Part shown: positions 9,737 to 16,716 of the stretch, piece by piece
Position numbering within the stretch: position 1 is the first letter of the stretch
Layout: the number at the start of each line of letters is the position of its first letter
Source of the DNA: Verrucomicrobiota bacterium
GTDB taxonomy: Bacteria > Verrucomicrobiota > Verrucomicrobiia > Opitutales > Opitutaceae
Assembly: GCA_030604905.1 (NCBI GenBank)
Contig: JAUVVA010000009.1
Coordinates: forward strand, 1-56,206
Reading direction: 5' to 3'
DNA length: 56,206 nt
Notes under the pieces: generated by a model
Told to the model about the DNA's origin: nothing
The model's database searches: none
What the model saw: the letters and a program-made list of their open reading frames with translations, nothing else
Program-made: the position numbers and the translations under genes

Positions 9737-9785
9737 CACCGGGGCGGGACGCCCCGGTGTGCATCACGGGTCCCGCAAAGCGGGA
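9737..9785. repeat. Double hairpin between binding-protein and permease genes
   Basis: There are two perfect hairpins. CACCGGGGCG / GGA / CGCCCCGGTG (9737-9759) has a 10-bp stem, and TCCCGC / AAA / GCGGGA (9771-9785) has a 6-bp stem. They fill the 148-nt gap after the substrate-binding-protein gene. Such intercistronic hairpins often stabilise upstream mRNA so that the binding protein is made in excess; that role is inferred. Confidence 0.7.
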
Positions 9786-9829
9786 TGCCACGAGGAAGAC
9801 GGCGACGCGGGCGCTTTGCGCCGTGCGCG

Positions 9830-10816
9830 TTACTCCTTCTTCAGGACCTCGGCGACGAGGGAGGCGTCGAAGGAGGACGGGATATCCTGCGGGGTGGCGT
9901 AGACGCCGTTTTTCACGCTGAAGGCGTCGGCGATCCTGGAGGAGCCGGCGAGGGAGCCGAAGCCCTCCTCGGTGGAGCTCATGATCTTGTGGCCCTCGGC
10001 GAGGGTGAGGAAGCGGGTGCCGTCGAGGAAGGCGGCGTATTCCTTGGGGTCGACGCCGGCGCGGGCGGCCATGATGCGGATGCCGTCCTCGCGGGTGTCG
10101 GGATTGGCAAGGTGGGCGACGACGCGGTCCCAGACGGAGATGAACTTCACCCAGTCGGCGCGACGGGTGGCGAGGCTCTGCGGGGTGACGACGACGGCGT
10201 CGTAGATGAGGCCGGGCTGGTTGGCGCTGGTGTAGATGGCCTTGGAGCCGGGCACGGCCTTGAGCGCCTCGCCGGAGTTGGGTTGCCAGGCGCCGATGGC
10301 GTCGACCTGGCGGGAGGCGAGCACCTGCGGGGTCTGGTTGGTGGGCGTGGGCACGAGCTCGACGTCGGCCTCGGTGAGGCCGGCTTTCTGGAGTCCGTTG
10401 AGCAGGAGGAGGTGGGTGACGAAGCCGATCTCGATGCCGACCTTCCGGCCCTTGAGGTCGGCGATCGAGTTGATGCCGGGGCGGGCGACGATCATGTCGT
10501 TGCCGTTGGAGTAGTCCGTGAGCATGATCGCGACGTTCTTCGCGCCGCCGGCGGCGGTGACGAGGCCGTCGCCGTTGGTGACCGTGACGGCGTCGACCTG
10601 GCCGGCGGTGAAGGCCTCCATCGAGGGGCCGTATTCAAACCAGAGCAGTTGCACGTCGACTCCGGCCTCCTTCCACCAGCCCTTCTGGTCGGCGATCGCG
10701 AGGGCGGTCCAGCCGGGCCAGTCGGAGTAGGCGACCCGAAGCGGAGCGGCGAGAAGGGCGGAGGCGGCGAGACCGGTGGCGGTGAGGGCGGCGAGGGCGG
10801 AGCGGAGGAAGCGCAT
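9830..10816 (-). CDS. ABC transporter substrate-binding protein (NMT1/SsuA/TauA-like)
   Basis: A 328-residue periplasmic binding protein. An N-terminal signal peptide (MRFLRSALAALTATGLAASALLA) is followed by the mature start APLRVAYSDWPGWTALAIAD, typical of the SsuA/TauA/NMT1 group. Later landmarks are NDMIVARPGINSIADLKGRK and PNSGEALKAVPGSKA. It delivers the ligand to the permease and ATPase encoded downstream. The operon context suggests a nitrogen-rich ligand such as guanidine or a related compound, but ligand identity cannot be read from sequence. The ATG at 10816 was chosen because the signal peptide begins there. A sigma-54-like promoter lies about 75 nt upstream. Confidence 0.93.
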   Translation of the reverse strand: MRFLRSALAALTATGLAASALLAAPLRVAYSDWPGWTALAIADQKGWWKEAGVDVQLLWFEYGPSMEAFTAGQVDAVTVTNGDGLVTAAGGAKNVAIMLTDYSNGNDMIVARPGINSIADLKGRKVGIEIGFVTHLLLLNGLQKAGLTEADVELVPTPTNQTPQVLASRQVDAIGAWQPNSGEALKAVPGSKAIYTSANQPGLIYDAVVVTPQSLATRRADWVKFISVWDRVVAHLANPDTREDGIRIMAARAGVDPKEYAAFLDGTRFLTLAEGHKIMSSTEEGFGSLAGSSRIADAFSVKNGVYATPQDIPSSFDASLVAEVLKKE

Positions 10817-10851
10817 GTGGCGGCGGTGGGTTCGGGTTGGCGTTGAGCCGG

Positions 10852-10922
10852 CCTTCGGCGACGGTGTGACGAATCCGGCGATTCGTGTGAAAGCATGCGC
10901 TGTGCCAGCCAGTCGCCGAAGG
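10852..10922 (-). repeat. Inverted repeat with nested hairpin upstream of the transporter operon
   Basis: A perfect 11-bp inverted repeat, CCTTCGGCGAC (10852-10862) and GTCGCCGAAGG (10912-10922), encloses a second hairpin ACGAATC / CGGC / GATTCGT (10869-10886) and the sigma-54-like promoter. It starts 11 nt after the response-regulator stop. It could be a regulator-binding site or a structured leader; the sequence does not decide which. Confidence 0.65.
10892..10909 (-). promoter_or_regulatory. Sigma-54 (RpoN) promoter for the transporter/guanidine operon
   Basis: On the minus strand CTGGCACAGCGCATGCTT matches the -24/-12 consensus: TGGCAC at -24, GG-N10-GC spacing exact, TGCT at -12. Transcription would start near 10880, giving a leader of about 65 nt before the binding-protein ATG. 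Sigma-54 control is common for nitrogen-scavenging genes. No AAA+ activator gene is visible in this window. Confidence 0.65.
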
Positions 10923-10932
10923 GAGGAGGCGC

Positions 10933-11592
10933 TCAAACCGGGTGTGGCGGTGAGGGAGGTGCGGGAGCGGAGTCGACCAGGCGTTGGAGCCGGATGCGGA
11001 GTTCGCCGAGGTCCTTGGAGTGGAAGGAGCGTTTGGTGCGGCGGAGCACCTGGATGGTGTCGAGCACGGCGTCTCGCCACGCGGTGGCGGGCAGGTCGTC
11101 GCGAGCGGTGTCTTCCAGCGACTGGAGGGCGGGGGAGGGGTCGGTGGCGGAGGGGGAGTCGAGGCCGGCGAGTTCGGTGGCGAGTCCGCGGAGGATGGTG
11201 GCGGGGAGGCGGTGGCGACGGTGGGCGAGGGCGGCGGCGCGAAGGCGGGGTGCCTCGCGGAGGAAGTCGAAGGGTTTGATGAGGTATCCGGAGACGGGCA
11301 GGTTGGCGGCGCGCCAGGCGGACTCGAAGGCGGGGGAGCCTGTCATCACAAAGAGGGGCGGGATGTTCGGCACGCGGAGGGCGCTTTCGACCCATTGGAG
11401 CGGGCGCTGCCCGGGTAGGTGGATGTCGGCGAGAAGGAGATCGAACTCCTGTTGCTCGAGCAGGCGGGTGGCTTGCTCGGGGTGGTAGGCGATCGAGGGG
11501 AGCCAGTCGACGGCGGCGAGCCAGGCGGCGACGCCTTCGGCGAAGGCCTCGTCGTCGTCGAGGAGGAGGAGGCGGAGTGGTTGGTTATTCAT
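10933..11592 (-). CDS. Response regulator with receiver domain and unrecognised helical tail
   Basis: A 219-residue protein. Residues 1-125 are a receiver domain (LRLLLLDDDEAFAEG; phospho-acceptor Asp56 in LLLADIHLPG; conserved Lys in IKPFDF). The remaining 95 residues have no helix-turn-helix, AAA+ or ANTAR signature I can see, and end in a basic helix (LRRTKRSFHSKDLGELRIRL). The ATG overlaps the kinase stop codon (ATGA), so the two are translationally coupled and form one two-component system. It lies immediately upstream of the transporter operon, whose expression it may control, but the output mechanism is unknown. Confidence 0.88.
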   Translation of the reverse strand: MNNQPLRLLLLDDDEAFAEGVAAWLAAVDWLPSIAYHPEQATRLLEQQEFDLLLADIHLPGQRPLQWVESALRVPNIPPLFVMTGSPAFESAWRAANLPVSGYLIKPFDFLREAPRLRAAALAHRRHRLPATILRGLATELAGLDSPSATDPSPALQSLEDTARDDLPATAWRDAVLDTIQVLRRTKRSFHSKDLGELRIRLQRLVDSAPAPPSPPHPV

Positions 11593-13139
11593 GCGGCGGC
11601 GGCGAGGGAGGAGGGGAAGGGGAGGAAGACGCGGAAGGTCGCGCCGTGTCCGGGTCGGCTGGTCACGGTGACGGTGCCGCCCCAGCGGCGGGCGACGTTT
11701 TGCACGATGGGCAGGCCCAGGCCGGTGCCCTGGCCCGGCGGTTTGGTGCTGAAGAAGCGTTCGAAGAGACGAGGCATGATTTCGTCCGGGATGCCGGGGC
11801 CGTCGTCGGCGACTTCGAGGACGTAGCTTTCGTGGGCGGCGAGCGTGGCGGGACGGAGCGTGGCGGGCAGGGAGTGGGAGGGGTGGATGCGCACGGTGAT
11901 GCGACCCGGCCGGTCGGCGAGGGCGTCGCGAGCGTTGACGCAGAGGTTCATGACGAGCTGGGTCCACTCCGCCGGGTCGCCTTCGACGAGGATCGGGCCG
12001 AAGGAGGGCTCGTAATCGAGCTCGATGTTGACCGGGATGGAGGGGCGCAGGAGGCGGAGGACATCCCCGGTGAGGGCGGTGAGGTCGAGGCGGGTGATCC
12101 TGCGCCCGTCGGGGCGGGAGAGGGAGTGGAGGCGCTGGGTGAGGGCGCGCGCTTTGGCGCAGGCGAGGCGGATGTGCTCGATGGAGGCGGGGGCGAGGCG
12201 GGGCAGGAGGTGCCAGGCCTCGGCTTGGGCGAGGATCGCGGCGAGGATATTGTTGAAGTCGTGGGCGACGCCGCCGGCGAGGATGCCGAGCGATTCCATG
12301 CGCTGGAGGTGGTGAAGCTCGTCCTCGAGGCGGGTTCGCTCCGCAAGCGCTTCACGGTGGGCGCTGCGATCGCGGATGATCTTGACGTAGCCAAGCAGGC
12401 GGCCGTCGCAGTCGCGCAGGGCGGCGAGGTTGACCTGGGCCCAGAAGCGCGAGCCATCGCGGCGAAGGCGCCAGCCTTCCTGCTCGCAAGGAAGCCCGGC
12501 GCGGGCGCGCTGGAGGTTTCGCTCCGGCAGTCCGGCGGCGATGTCTTCGGGCGGATGGAGGAGGCTGTGGTGACGGCCGAGAATCTCGGTGTCGGCGTAG
12601 CCTTGGATGCGGGCGGCCTGGGCGGTCCAGCCCGTCACCAGGCCTTCGGGGTCGAGGGCGACGACGGCGTGGTCGGGGAGCGCGTCAAGCAGGTGGCGGA
12701 GAAACTCGGCCGTCCGTCTGACATGCTCGGCGAGGCGGCGTTGCGCGGTGACGTCGCGCTGCACGGCGACGAAGCGGACCACCTTGCCGGTCTCATCGCG
12801 CATCGGGTCGACGGTCCACTCGACGACGTAGGTGCTGCCGTCCTTGCGATAGTTGACGGTTTCGCCGTGGAAGGCGCGGCCCGCGCGGAGCTCGACCTTG
12901 AGGCGCGCGAGGACGGCGCGGTCGCTGAGCGGCCCCTGAAGGATGCGGGGCGAGCGGCCGAGGACCTCCGCGGCGGAGTAGCCGGTCAGGGCTCCAAAGG
13001 AGCGGTTCACCGCAAGAATGCGCGGTCCCGGGCCCTCGAGGTCGGCGTCGGTGATGATCATCGAGGCGCCGGATTGCTCGAAGGCTTGGGCAAAGTCGTC
13101 GCCAGACAGTGGCGAATTGTAGTTCTGCATCGGATACAT
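11589..13139 (-). CDS. PAS-domain sensor histidine kinase (soluble, NtrB-like layout)
   Basis: A 516-residue kinase with no membrane segments, so probably cytosolic. PAS 1 (about 12-135) contains NRSFGALTGYSAAEVLGRSP and ends VAVQRDVTAQRR. It has the LOV-like GRxxRILQG frame but lacks the flavin-binding Cys. PAS 2 follows (about 145-265; GYVKIIRDRSAHREAL). The phospho-acceptor His293 is in GVAHDFNN. The ATPase part has NLCVNARDAL (N box), DDGPGIP (G1) and GTGLGL (G2). It is coupled by a 4-nt overlap to the response regulator. It lies 46 nt after the chemoreceptor gene on the same strand. The start may be MYPMQ or the second Met. Confidence 0.92.
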   Translation of the reverse strand: MYPMQNYNSPLSGDDFAQAFEQSGASMIITDADLEGPGPRILAVNRSFGALTGYSAAEVLGRSPRILQGPLSDRAVLARLKVELRAGRAFHGETVNYRKDGSTYVVEWTVDPMRDETGKVVRFVAVQRDVTAQRRLAEHVRRTAEFLRHLLDALPDHAVVALDPEGLVTGWTAQAARIQGYADTEILGRHHSLLHPPEDIAAGLPERNLQRARAGLPCEQEGWRLRRDGSRFWAQVNLAALRDCDGRLLGYVKIIRDRSAHREALAERTRLEDELHHLQRMESLGILAGGVAHDFNNILAAILAQAEAWHLLPRLAPASIEHIRLACAKARALTQRLHSLSRPDGRRITRLDLTALTGDVLRLLRPSIPVNIELDYEPSFGPILVEGDPAEWTQLVMNLCVNARDALADRPGRITVRIHPSHSLPATLRPATLAAHESYVLEVADDGPGIPDEIMPRLFERFFSTKPPGQGTGLGLPIVQNVARRWGGTVTVTSRPGHGATFRVFLPFPSSLAAAA

Positions 13140-13185
13140 GCAACCCCGCGCGTCGCATGAATCGAACCGTTCTCCCTTGGGAGTT

Positions 13186-14778
13186 TTACCTAAACGCGAG
13201 CCCGTTTTCGCAAGCAGGTGGAGAGGCGGTCGCGCCGCCGGGTGGCGTCTTGGCGGCGGCGCGCGGGGCGAGGGTGGCGCGGGCGCCGCCGAAGGGTGCG
13301 CGGGAGGGGGCGTCCTGGCTGGGATCGCGGTCGGCGGGCCGATTGGCGGTGGCGCCGATCAGGCGGAGGAGGTCGCGCACGGATTCGCGTTGGAGCTTGG
13401 TCTGCGCGTCGAGCTCTTCGGCGGCGGCGGCGGTTTCCTCGGCGCTGCTGGCGTTGGATTGGGTAACCTTGTCCATTTGGGTGACGGCGGTGCTCACCTG
13501 GCCGATTCCCTGGGTTTGCTCGCGCGAGGCGGTGGCGATCTGAGCGACCAGTTCGTCCATGTCGCGGGCGCGCTCGGTGATTTGTTGGAGGGAGGCGGCG
13601 ACGCGGAGGGAGATTTCGGCGCCGGAGCGGCTCTTGCCGACGCAGTCGTCGATCTTGGCGGCGGTTTCCTTGGCGGCGAGGGCGGAGCGCTGGGCGAGGG
13701 CGCGGACTTCCTCGGCGACGACGGCGAAGCCGGCGCCGGATTCGCCGGCGCGGGCGGCCTCGACGGCGGCGTTGAGCGCGAGGATGTTGGTCTGAAAGGC
13801 GATTTCGTCGATGGTCTTGACGATCTTGGCGATCTCCTCGGAAGAGCGCTGGATGGCGTCCATGGCGGACTGCATGCGTGTCATCTCGGCGGAGCCGGAT
13901 TCGGCGGCCTCGCGCGTTTCCGAGGAGAGCTCGCGAGCCTTGGCGGAGGACTCGGCGTTGCGGCGGGTCATGGAGGCCATTTCCTCGAGGGAGGAGCTGG
14001 TTTCCTCGAGCGAAGCGGCCTGTTCGCTGGCGGCTTCGGCAAGGGATTGGCTGGAGGCGGAGACTTGGCCGGCCGCGGCGGCGACCTGGCCGGCGCCGTC
14101 GTCGAGCGAGCCGGCGATGCGGACGAGAGCGGCGCGGATGGAGCGCACGCTGAGGAGGGAAACAAGGGCGCCGAGGACGAGGGCGCCGAGGCCGGCGGCA
14201 AGAATCAGCCGGCGGGCGAGCTTGGCTCCCGCGGCGAGTTCGTTCCCCAAGCGGTCTCCGGAGCGGGCGTTGTAGTCGGCGAGTTTGTCGCCGGCCTCGC
14301 TGTAGCTCTCGTAGGCGGGCGTGAGCTGCTCGCGGAAGAAGCGAAGGGCGGCGTCGGGATCTTTTTCGACGAGCGCGAAGTATTTTGTCTGCACCGTTTC
14401 AAAGGCCTGGCCTTGCGCCTCGAAGGCCTCGAAGAGGCGCCGATCCTCGGTCGTCTGGATGGTGGCTTCGTAGGCTTTTGCGGCCTCGGTGGATTGGCGC
14501 TCCAGCTTCTCGATCTGGGCGAGGTAGGCCGCGCGGGCTTGCTGGTCGGTGGTCAGGAGCAGGCGGAGCGAGCGGATTTGAGTCTCGGCTTGTTTGGCGT
14601 TGAGGGCCGAGGCGGTGGCGAGTCCGGGCAGGACGTCGCCGACGATGGCGTCGCTGGTTTGGTGCAAGGAGGCTAAGCGCTGGATGGCGAAGGCGCCGAG
14701 GCTGGCGATGACGAGGCAAAGGAAGCCCGAGGTCAGGGCGATCCGTTGGCCGATGGTGAGACTTTTGCGCGGGCTCAT
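13186..14778 (-). CDS. Methyl-accepting chemotaxis protein
   Basis: A 530-residue chemoreceptor. The N-terminal membrane helix (about 12-32) is followed by a periplasmic four-helix-bundle-type sensor region. A second membrane helix lies near residues 192-212 ([20 protein letters not shown]). A long cytoplasmic coiled coil follows, with the signalling tip [20 protein letters not shown]. It lacks a visible C-terminal CheR-docking pentapeptide and ends in a Pro/Ala-rich tail. The start at 14778 ([13 protein letters not shown]) was preferred over an in-frame ATG at 14853. No other chemotaxis genes are in the window. Position ahead of the kinase suggests it may sense the nutrient handled by the operon, as an inference. 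Confidence 0.92.
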   Translation of the reverse strand: MSPRKSLTIGQRIALTSGFLCLVIASLGAFAIQRLASLHQTSDAIVGDVLPGLATASALNAKQAETQIRSLRLLLTTDQQARAAYLAQIEKLERQSTEAAKAYEATIQTTEDRRLFEAFEAQGQAFETVQTKYFALVEKDPDAALRFFREQLTPAYESYSEAGDKLADYNARSGDRLGNELAAGAKLARRLILAAGLGALVLGALVSLLSVRSIRAALVRIAGSLDDGAGQVAAAAGQVSASSQSLAEAASEQAASLEETSSSLEEMASMTRRNAESSAKARELSSETREAAESGSAEMTRMQSAMDAIQRSSEEIAKIVKTIDEIAFQTNILALNAAVEAARAGESGAGFAVVAEEVRALAQRSALAAKETAAKIDDCVGKSRSGAEISLRVAASLQQITERARDMDELVAQIATASREQTQGIGQVSTAVTQMDKVTQSNASSAEETAAAAEELDAQTKLQRESVRDLLRLIGATANRPADRDPSQDAPSRAPFGGARATLAPRAAAKTPPGGATASPPACENGLAFR

Positions 14779-14846
14779 GGTGGCGGCGGGTTTGGTGGTG
14801 TTGCTGGTGGTGGTGCGCGCCGCGTCCAAGACCCCGGGAACGCAAA

Positions 14847-14908
14847 AAGGCACAACCCAGCGAGGCGTCGCGCGTGAACACGCACGAGGCCCTGCTGCGT
14901 TGTGCCTT
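14847..14908 (-). promoter_or_regulatory. Long hairpin with U-tract upstream of the chemoreceptor gene
   Basis: A 15-bp inverted repeat with one mismatch (14847-14861 AAGGCACAACCCAGC; 14894-14908 GCTGCGTTGTGCCTT) has an inner hairpin GCGTG/AA/CACGC (14872-14883). On the minus strand the stem is directly followed by TTTTT, as in an intrinsic terminator, about 65 nt before the chemoreceptor ATG. It may be an attenuator or the terminator of an upstream short RNA. No known riboswitch consensus was matched. Confidence 0.5.
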
Positions 14909-15102
14909 CAGGCTTGCAGGCCGATGTGCCTGCTCGGGAAAGCTTGGCCGTGCGATGGACGCACGCCGCGACGCTGACAGGCCACCTATCGGCCGGCGGG
15001 CGGTGAACTTGAGGCGTGGGAGCGTTTTTTTGCGGGCGTCCGAAGATACCTGTGCAAACGGCCGGAGATTTGCCAGTCGCGGCCAGACGGGCAGGGTGGT
15101 GG

Positions 15103-15537
15103 ATGGACGAGAGCCTTCTGGTGGCGCAGTTGGTGGTGGCGGGGGCCTTGGCGGGCCTTTGCTGGACGGTGCAGCTGGCGGTGTATCCGCAGTTTGGTCG
15201 CGTGCTGGACGCGGCGGGGCCGGACGGGTTTCGGGCGTATCATGGCGACTACACGCGCGGCGTGGGCCTGGTGGCGGCGCCATTGATGCTCGCTGAGCTG
15301 GGGCTGGCGGGTGGGTGGGTTTGGCGGAATCCGGGTCTCGTGGCCGGGGCGGGCGCGGTGTCGGTGGGCTTGTTGTGGGGACTCACCTTCGTGGTGCTGG
15401 TGCCGCTGCATCGGCGGCTGCAAGCGGAGCCGCGTCCGGCATTGGTGCGGCGGCTCGTGCGGTGGAACGGTGCGCGCACAGCGCTGTGGTCGCTGCGCGC
15501 GGCGGGGCTCGCGTGGCTGATGGCGAGCGGAGCGTGA
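15103..15537 (+). CDS. Small four-helix integral membrane protein, unknown function
   Basis: A 144-residue hydrophobic protein with about four membrane helices. It has the pattern LCWTVQLAVYPQFG, FRAYHGDYTRGVG and FVVLVPLHRRLQ. This resembles a widespread uncharacterised membrane family with a WxxQLxxYPxF start. I chose the ATG at 15103 (MDESLLVAQ) because the 29 residues before it in the open frame are not membrane-like. It is on the plus strand, divergent from the chemoreceptor and convergent with the LacI gene, only 16 nt from the latter's stop. Function unknown. Confidence 0.7.
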   Translation: MDESLLVAQLVVAGALAGLCWTVQLAVYPQFGRVLDAAGPDGFRAYHGDYTRGVGLVAAPLMLAELGLAGGWVWRNPGLVAGAGAVSVGLLWGLTFVVLVPLHRRLQAEPRPALVRRLVRWNGARTALWSLRAAGLAWLMASGA

Positions 15538-15553
15538 GGGGCGGCAGGGGCGA

Positions 15554-16606
15554 TCAGGCGATCGCGAGGGTGGTGGCCCTGCGGGTGTTCGACGGGCTGC
15601 GCAGGGTGGGGCCGTCTTGCCAGGCACACTCGACGGAGACGCTGTGGCGGATGGCGGGGATGCCGAATTGGTTGGCGGCGACCTCGCTCGCGACGATCGA
15701 CACGGCGGCGGCGCCGATGTCGGCGAAACGATGGTCCACGCCGGCCACCCCTTTGGCTTGGTCGAGACGGAGCAGGCAGACGCCGCACTCCTGCGGGATG
15801 CGGATGCCGGCGGCCTTCATCCAGCGATACACGTCGACGAGCGAAAGGACGACGTCGGGGCGGTGGGTCTCATACCAGCGCAGGAAAACGTCGGGGCTCC
15901 AATCGTTGGTGAGCATGGGTGGGACGACGCCGATCCCGGCGCGCGTGGCTTGTTCGAGGAGATTCACCGCCTGCCAGCGGAGGCCGATGCGATCGTTGTC
16001 GTTGGCCGAGACGCAGAGGCCCACGCGACGGTAGCCACGTTCGAGGAGGCGAGCCCAGGCAAGGCGGAGGACGTCGAACTGGTCGACGGACACGCGGTGC
16101 AAGTGGGGAGAGAGCAGGGAATGGCCGCAGCAGGCGGCGGCGAAGTGCTGCCAGGAAAACCCCTCGATCGCCCCGTGTTCGTAGAGGGGCGCGACGACGA
16201 TGCCGCGGATGCCCTGGTTGTAGAGGATGTGGGAGAGGCGGCGGGGCGTCATGCCCGGCGTCTTGAGGCTGAACTCCTCGAGGCGAAAACCGAGTTTCTG
16301 GGCGCGCTCGGTGGCGCCGCGATACATCTCGACCGTGCCGGGATTGTCGCGCCAGCCGCCGATTTTTTCGTAGGTGGTGAGCCAGGCGAGGGGTTCGAGG
16401 CCGGTGACGCGGCTCTTGCGCAGGCGGCCCATGAGGTCGGACACGGCGGGATCGGGCCGGTAGCCCATCTGGTCGGCGAGGGACTGGATGCGCGAGCGGG
16501 TGTCGTCGGAGAGGCCGCGCTCGCCGCGGAGGGCGCGGGAGACGGTCATCTTGCTGACGCCGGCGGCGCGGGCGACGTCGGCGATGGCTACGCGGATCTC
16601 GGGCAT
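15554..16606 (-). CDS. LacI-family transcriptional regulator (first module)
   Basis: A 350-residue regulator. The N-terminal LacI helix-turn-helix is IADVARAAGVSKMTVSRALRG, with the hinge region near SRIQSLADQMGYRPDPAVS. The periplasmic-binding-protein-like ligand domain includes YRGATERAQKLGFRLEEF, LYNQGIRGIVVAPLYEHG and RGYRRVGLCVSANDND. A longer start at 16630 adds MSRLARLV and cannot be excluded. It lies next to heparinase, esterase and GH5 genes, so it probably responds to a sugar. The TTACCGTAA sites at 19714 and 24214 are candidate operators. Confidence 0.93.
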   Translation of the reverse strand: MPEIRVAIADVARAAGVSKMTVSRALRGERGLSDDTRSRIQSLADQMGYRPDPAVSDLMGRLRKSRVTGLEPLAWLTTYEKIGGWRDNPGTVEMYRGATERAQKLGFRLEEFSLKTPGMTPRRLSHILYNQGIRGIVVAPLYEHGAIEGFSWQHFAAACCGHSLLSPHLHRVSVDQFDVLRLAWARLLERGYRRVGLCVSANDNDRIGLRWQAVNLLEQATRAGIGVVPPMLTNDWSPDVFLRWYETHRPDVVLSLVDVYRWMKAAGIRIPQECGVCLLRLDQAKGVAGVDHRFADIGAAAVSIVASEVAANQFGIPAIRHSVSVECAWQDGPTLRSPSNTRRATTLAIA

Positions 16607-16716
16607 GACAAGTCGGGCGAGGCGACTCATGGGAGTGTGGTCTGTGCCGGAGGCGTGGGCCAGCCCGGAAAAACGGGCGTGGGGGCGGGGTGCGGGCCCG
16701 GGGCGCGCGAAGGGGA

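Noticed and set aside
10817..10932. Guanidine-I (ykkC) riboswitch ahead of the transporter operon
   Set aside because: The conserved ACTGGTCCGAGAG and GGGAYAAAAGCCCG-like cores are absent. A sigma-54 promoter explains part of the region better. Guanidine-II and -III patterns were not seen either.
14847..14960. c-di-GMP-I riboswitch upstream of the chemoreceptor
   Set aside because: The hallmark GGGCAAACC and ACGCAAAGCC segments are not present; only generic hairpins are.
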